Origin: Dryas octopetala
Taxonomy: Eukaryota > Streptophyta > Magnoliopsida > Rosales > Rosaceae
Direction of reading: 5' to 3'
DNA: 64,000 nucleotides
Assembly (NCBI GenBank): GCA_963921425.1
Contig: OY992833.1
Span: 16,967,738 to 17,031,737, forward strand
This document shows, one piece after another, positions 60,935 through 64,000 of this stretch (the stretch's first letter is position 1; each line of letters starts with the position of its first letter). The notes under the pieces were generated by a model, which was given only the letters and a program-made list of their open reading frames with translations, was not told the DNA's origin and did not search any database. A program made the translations under genes and the position numbers.

Positions 60935-61078
60935 CCTGCGCACTTGCCCGTCCAAACTGATATCTAAATCTTAAATCTTTTTGCCATTGGCAGGCCAGCT
61001 ATTGATAATCTTATACAGGAAGGCAAAGTTTACTCAACAGTTGATGATTATCACTTTAAATCAACTGCCAATGCTTGA
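56379..61078 (+). CDS. RPA2: Replication protein A 32 kDa subunit (RPA2, B-type)
   Basis: This is the middle subunit of the heterotrimeric single-strand DNA-binding complex used in replication, repair and recombination. Coding exons: 56379-56483, 56801-56911, 57003-57100, 57199-57240, 57537-57614, 59065-59143, 59254-59313, 59394-59482, 60804-60872, 60994-61078, giving 271 aa, a normal length. The Gly/Ser N-terminus (GSAAFSGGGFMPPQATQ) is the phosphorylation region. The OB fold covers roughly residues 60-175, with DDGTGRIDCNKW, YVRVHGRLKSFQGKK and FIECIYVHFY. The C-terminal winged helix (about 205-271) ends VDDYHFKSTANA. The start MNMSQFDG is chosen by family; an in-frame ATG at 56343 would add 12 residues. 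The exon 6/7 junction (59143/59254) is the least certain, because a nearby donor also keeps frame. The donor of exon 9 (GTCTCT) is non-consensus and opens a microsatellite. Confidence 0.94.
58743..58832 (+). repeat. Short direct duplication in RPA2 intron 5
   Basis: 'ctaagggccacgctgtaaag' near 58752 and 'ctaagggccatgtagtaaag' near 58807 are diverged copies about 55 bases apart. The rest of the 1.45-kb intron shows nothing else. Confidence 0.7.
59962..59980. repeat. (CA)n microsatellite in RPA2 intron 8
   Basis: About nine CA units. Confidence 0.9.
60040..60410 (+). repeat. Diverged direct duplication in RPA2 intron 8
   Basis: About 60060-60200 and 60265-60410 share 'caagca-ca-tctt', 'gccaa-tca-aat-at', 'aatcatct-ttaaatgc' and 'atttttg-ca' in the same order, so the segment was duplicated in tandem long ago. 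Confidence 0.6.
60478..60612 (+). mobile_element. Possible tRNA-derived SINE in RPA2 intron 8
   Basis: 'TGGCCTAGAGG' (60483-60493) resembles an A box and 'GTTTCAAGTCC' (60513-60523) a B box, about 30 bases apart. They are followed by a GGGAAGGG-rich body and an A-rich end near 60610. No target duplication was confirmed. Confidence 0.4.
60874..60930. repeat. (TC)n(CA)n compound microsatellite at the RPA2 exon 9 donor
   Basis: About 14 TC units and 14 CA units start at intron base 2 of the exon 9 donor (intron base 1 is 60873). The first GT of the intron is the only donor-like feature. Confidence 0.95.
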
Positions 61079-63140
61079 ATAAAGGCAAATGAACATAGTC
61101 TCAGCCTCAATTAGGTTGTGCTCTTTTTCTTTGTTGTGTGAAATCTTGAAGGTATACTAGAAACTTGAGGTGCAGAGGATTGAATGTGCAAGTAATTGTC
61201 AGCACTTTGTTTTTAGATGTATATCTTGTAGCCTAGCTATCTAAACTATGGGACTCTGAGATATTACTGACTAGAGTAATTTCCATTTCCTTCACCTATC
61301 CTCTATTAGAGTTGCATGAGTCATGCAGGTAGTGAACAATTTGAAGTTTAGGTTAATATAGTTTACTGAGCTCGTTTAAGCTTATGAATGATACTCATTA
61401 GTTTGTTATTAAAACTAGTGAACAAGGTCTATAACAATTGCTTCTATTATTCATATTTTTCTTTTGATAAGAAATATAATTGTAGTTTGAAAGAAGTGTA
61501 ATGCATACTCTATTTAAGTAACATGTTACTTAATAAGTTAATTAACTACGTTTAGAATATGATCCCAATTAAATTCCAAACAAAACAATAGGCCGAGCGT
61601 GAAATGATTCATTGAGCTCATAATGAAATTTGTTTGTTGAGCTTGAGCTCTTCTGAAGCTTAATAAAAAGTCACTAAATTTAACCTTTATTATGGTATCA
61701 TAATAGACAATGTACTCGTGCTAAGTTCTGTTTAGCTACACGTACCCAATAAAGTATTCTAAGCCTCTCATCTCAAAAGAAATAGTATCACGATGTTTAA
61801 GTCAAACTCAAGTTTGGCATAACTGGGTTTAAGCTCAATTTGTTTATCCTCTAATCACCTTTTTGTGTATATAAAAGTTTCATTTATCAAGTAGTTGAAA
61901 ATCATGACACAGCCACAGGGCCCACGTGTCCATACATAACGACATGTTTCAACGATTTCAACTCAGACACAGTCTTCTCCCATACACAGAATGTAAATAT
62001 AATAAAAAAAATTATTGCAATGACAATAATAGTATCTAAACCAAAAAATAAAATAAAATAGTTGTAAATAAGAAACAAAAAGTAAAAAAACAAAAGATGT
62101 CATGTGAGATGTGATCATGAAGTAATAATAAAGAAATGGGGTGCGAACGTGAGGAATGATTCTTTCTCTGACCACAACAAACCCACCATTTGCTTTAATT
62201 ACTTTAAAGTTTAAACATAGTTTGACCGTGGACAAAATTTGGGGATTGAATTATCAATTATGCAAGCCAGCCAATTTCATACTAATATTTTATCAAATTT
62301 ATTTATTAAATATGTTTGTTTTGGCCAAATTTATTAAATTTCTTGATTAAATAGAAAAGTTTTACTCAGTTATGTATAGTATACAAACGCATGATCTTAA
62401 CGGTTCGTTTTTATACTCCAAAAGTATATACTTATCTTTTTGTATAAAAAATTATCTCTGTTAAAAATTATTTAATTATATAATTATAGTTCATTAAATA
62501 AACAATTTCGGTAACAGTTAAATTCATTATATATTTATTTGATAATAATTACGTGATCAAATGATTTCAAATTGGTTGATTTTTAGAGAAAACCTTTAAA
62601 GTTCAATTTTTAGAAATAATTACATGACCAAGTTTTGATGATAAACTACGATACCAAATGGGAATGAGAATGTAAAAAAGTGAACATAGCTACCTATTTT
62701 TTTTATTACTTTTTACTTTTTACTGTAAATAAAATAAAAAATAAAATGTAAACTCCGCCGAACTCTCTGCCAATGTGCTTTCTCTTTGTAGGACTTGAAC
62801 ACTTGCATTGCATTGCACCCTTTTTTGTATTTTTGTGTGGGAATGTGGATTGCTTTTTGGTTGCTTAGTGTAAAAGCAGTTTTAACTCTTATCCGGGTTT
62901 TGAGGCCTTCTCTGCTCTTGTCTGCCCACCTTGTGATACCCAATCTAATCTTTTATATTTTATTTTTGGTTTCTCATTCATGTGGATTTTGCTTTGTCCT
63001 GCAATAACTGGATTGGGTGGTTGGTCAACTTGGATTTGTCCCTCCCTCACTCACGTACTATGCCTAGCTTCTGCCTTATATTAAACACTTGGGGGCATGT
63101 GGCCGCAGCTTCCGGAGGTCCATAGAGGTGGCAATTGGGT

Positions 63141-63194
<54 letters not shown>

Positions 63195-64000
63195 CTGTTG
63201 CAAATAAGTGAAAGAACAACATATATGATAACAAAGTACTGTAAAAAAATAGATTGGATAGCCAATGAGAACCGTCCTCAGTTCCAATATGAGAATCAAT
63301 GAATAAAATGCTTATAGAGTTATCTAAGCATTAGAAGATGCTGGCTGATAAACAATCAAGCTGAACCTATATGTTACAAATCAAGAGGCTAAAAATGAGT
63401 TTTCACCTCAATTCACTTAAGTCAGTGTAAGTATATGCATCTTAGGAGTTAATCACCACATGCATGTGAGTATGCAATCACATCTAATATACAAAATTTG
63501 TTCCGAAAATAATATACTTCAATTTCCATCCACAACTTATACTTGAGAATGAGAATGATAAGAAAAACCCAATTTTGTTATTGTATTAAAATAAATTAAA
63601 AAAAACAATTAATTCATGAGTGTGCTATATTTTATTGAGTATCTATATATGGGCACCAAGAATATCCCAATAATTTAAGAGCTAGCCAAGTTGGGTGACG
63701 ATGCATAGTAGCATATATTGCATGCATAACCCCTGAGGCAGCCAACAGATCAAAGTCTGGCATGGTGTCTATAGATACCACATATCTCATCATATGATGA
63801 CATGCCCTCTCATCATTAATTTCATTTCAATTTGTTATCTCATATCATATCATGACTCATGAGGGGTAGATATTATTAATCACAACCCAAATGATATCAT
63901 TCATTTCATGCATGCAACATGGCATTCGGCGTTGGCATCTTCAGGATCCAGCTGACACGTGTGGATGATACTTATAAAACAATTATATTTGAAGTGCACA
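61079..64000. other. Gene-free end of the window with a (GA)n tract
   Basis: 61079 to about 61400 should hold the RPA2 3' untranslated region. Beyond it I see AT-rich spacer, with a (GA)n microsatellite of about 24 units at 63144-63191. Short open frames near 62713-63007 lie on opposite strands and match nothing known. No RNA gene or mobile element with readable ends was found. Confidence 0.5.

Overview
This window is nuclear DNA from a flowering plant, a eudicot and probably a rosid close to Rosaceae. The family-level placement is inference from protein and repeat character. Support comes from AT-rich intergenic DNA, GT-AG introns, long CT/GA microsatellites and plant-type proteins. Six host genes can be supported. 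A class II NADPH-cytochrome P450 reductase lies on the minus strand (3391-8609, 18 coding exons, 711 aa). An SSX2IP/Msd1-like (afadin/alpha-actinin-binding family) coiled-coil protein lies on the plus strand (24476-31122, 16 coding exons, 389 aa). Two intronless DUF688-like paralogues are at 34653-35273 and 40062-40652. A small AT-hook protein is at 48230-48538. The replication protein A 32 kDa subunit is at 56379-61078 (10 coding exons, 271 aa). All exon chains were assembled by eye and every exon junction keeps frame.

Region by region: 1-3390 is gene-free and holds a TRIM fossil. 3391-8850 is the reductase gene with its promoter. 9000-24000 is a gene-poor belt packed with small non-autonomous elements. 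These include hAT MITEs with 8-bp target duplications, Mutator-like foldback elements with 9-bp duplications, PIF/Harbinger-like elements with TAA/TTA duplications, TRIM fossils and a truncated LINE. 24476-31122 is the Msd1-like gene, which carries a LINE remnant and a MULE MITE in its introns. 31449-33156 is a hAT element followed by a Tourist-like element. 34653-40652 is the DUF688 pair, separated by a foldback MULE, a Tourist element and a complete TRIM. 41375-44467 is a 3.1-kb non-autonomous MULE with a 25-bp minisatellite and a tRNA-like segment. 48230-48538 is the AT-hook gene. 49500-56050 is a second repeat belt with LINE and CACTA coding remnants. 56379-61078 is RPA2, with an E2F-type site upstream. 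61079-64000 shows no gene.

The genes do not form one pathway. The reductase supplies electrons to ER cytochromes P450, RPA2 serves DNA replication and repair, and the Msd1-like protein probably serves cortical microtubule nucleation. No transposase capable of mobilising the many non-autonomous elements was seen. The only DNA-transposon coding sequence is a CACTA remnant at 54974-56055. The most notable observations are a Harbinger-like element carrying a fragment of an FTIP/MCTP gene, several element families whose exact ends can be fixed from target duplications, and an RPA2 splice donor that runs straight into a (TC)n(CA)n microsatellite.
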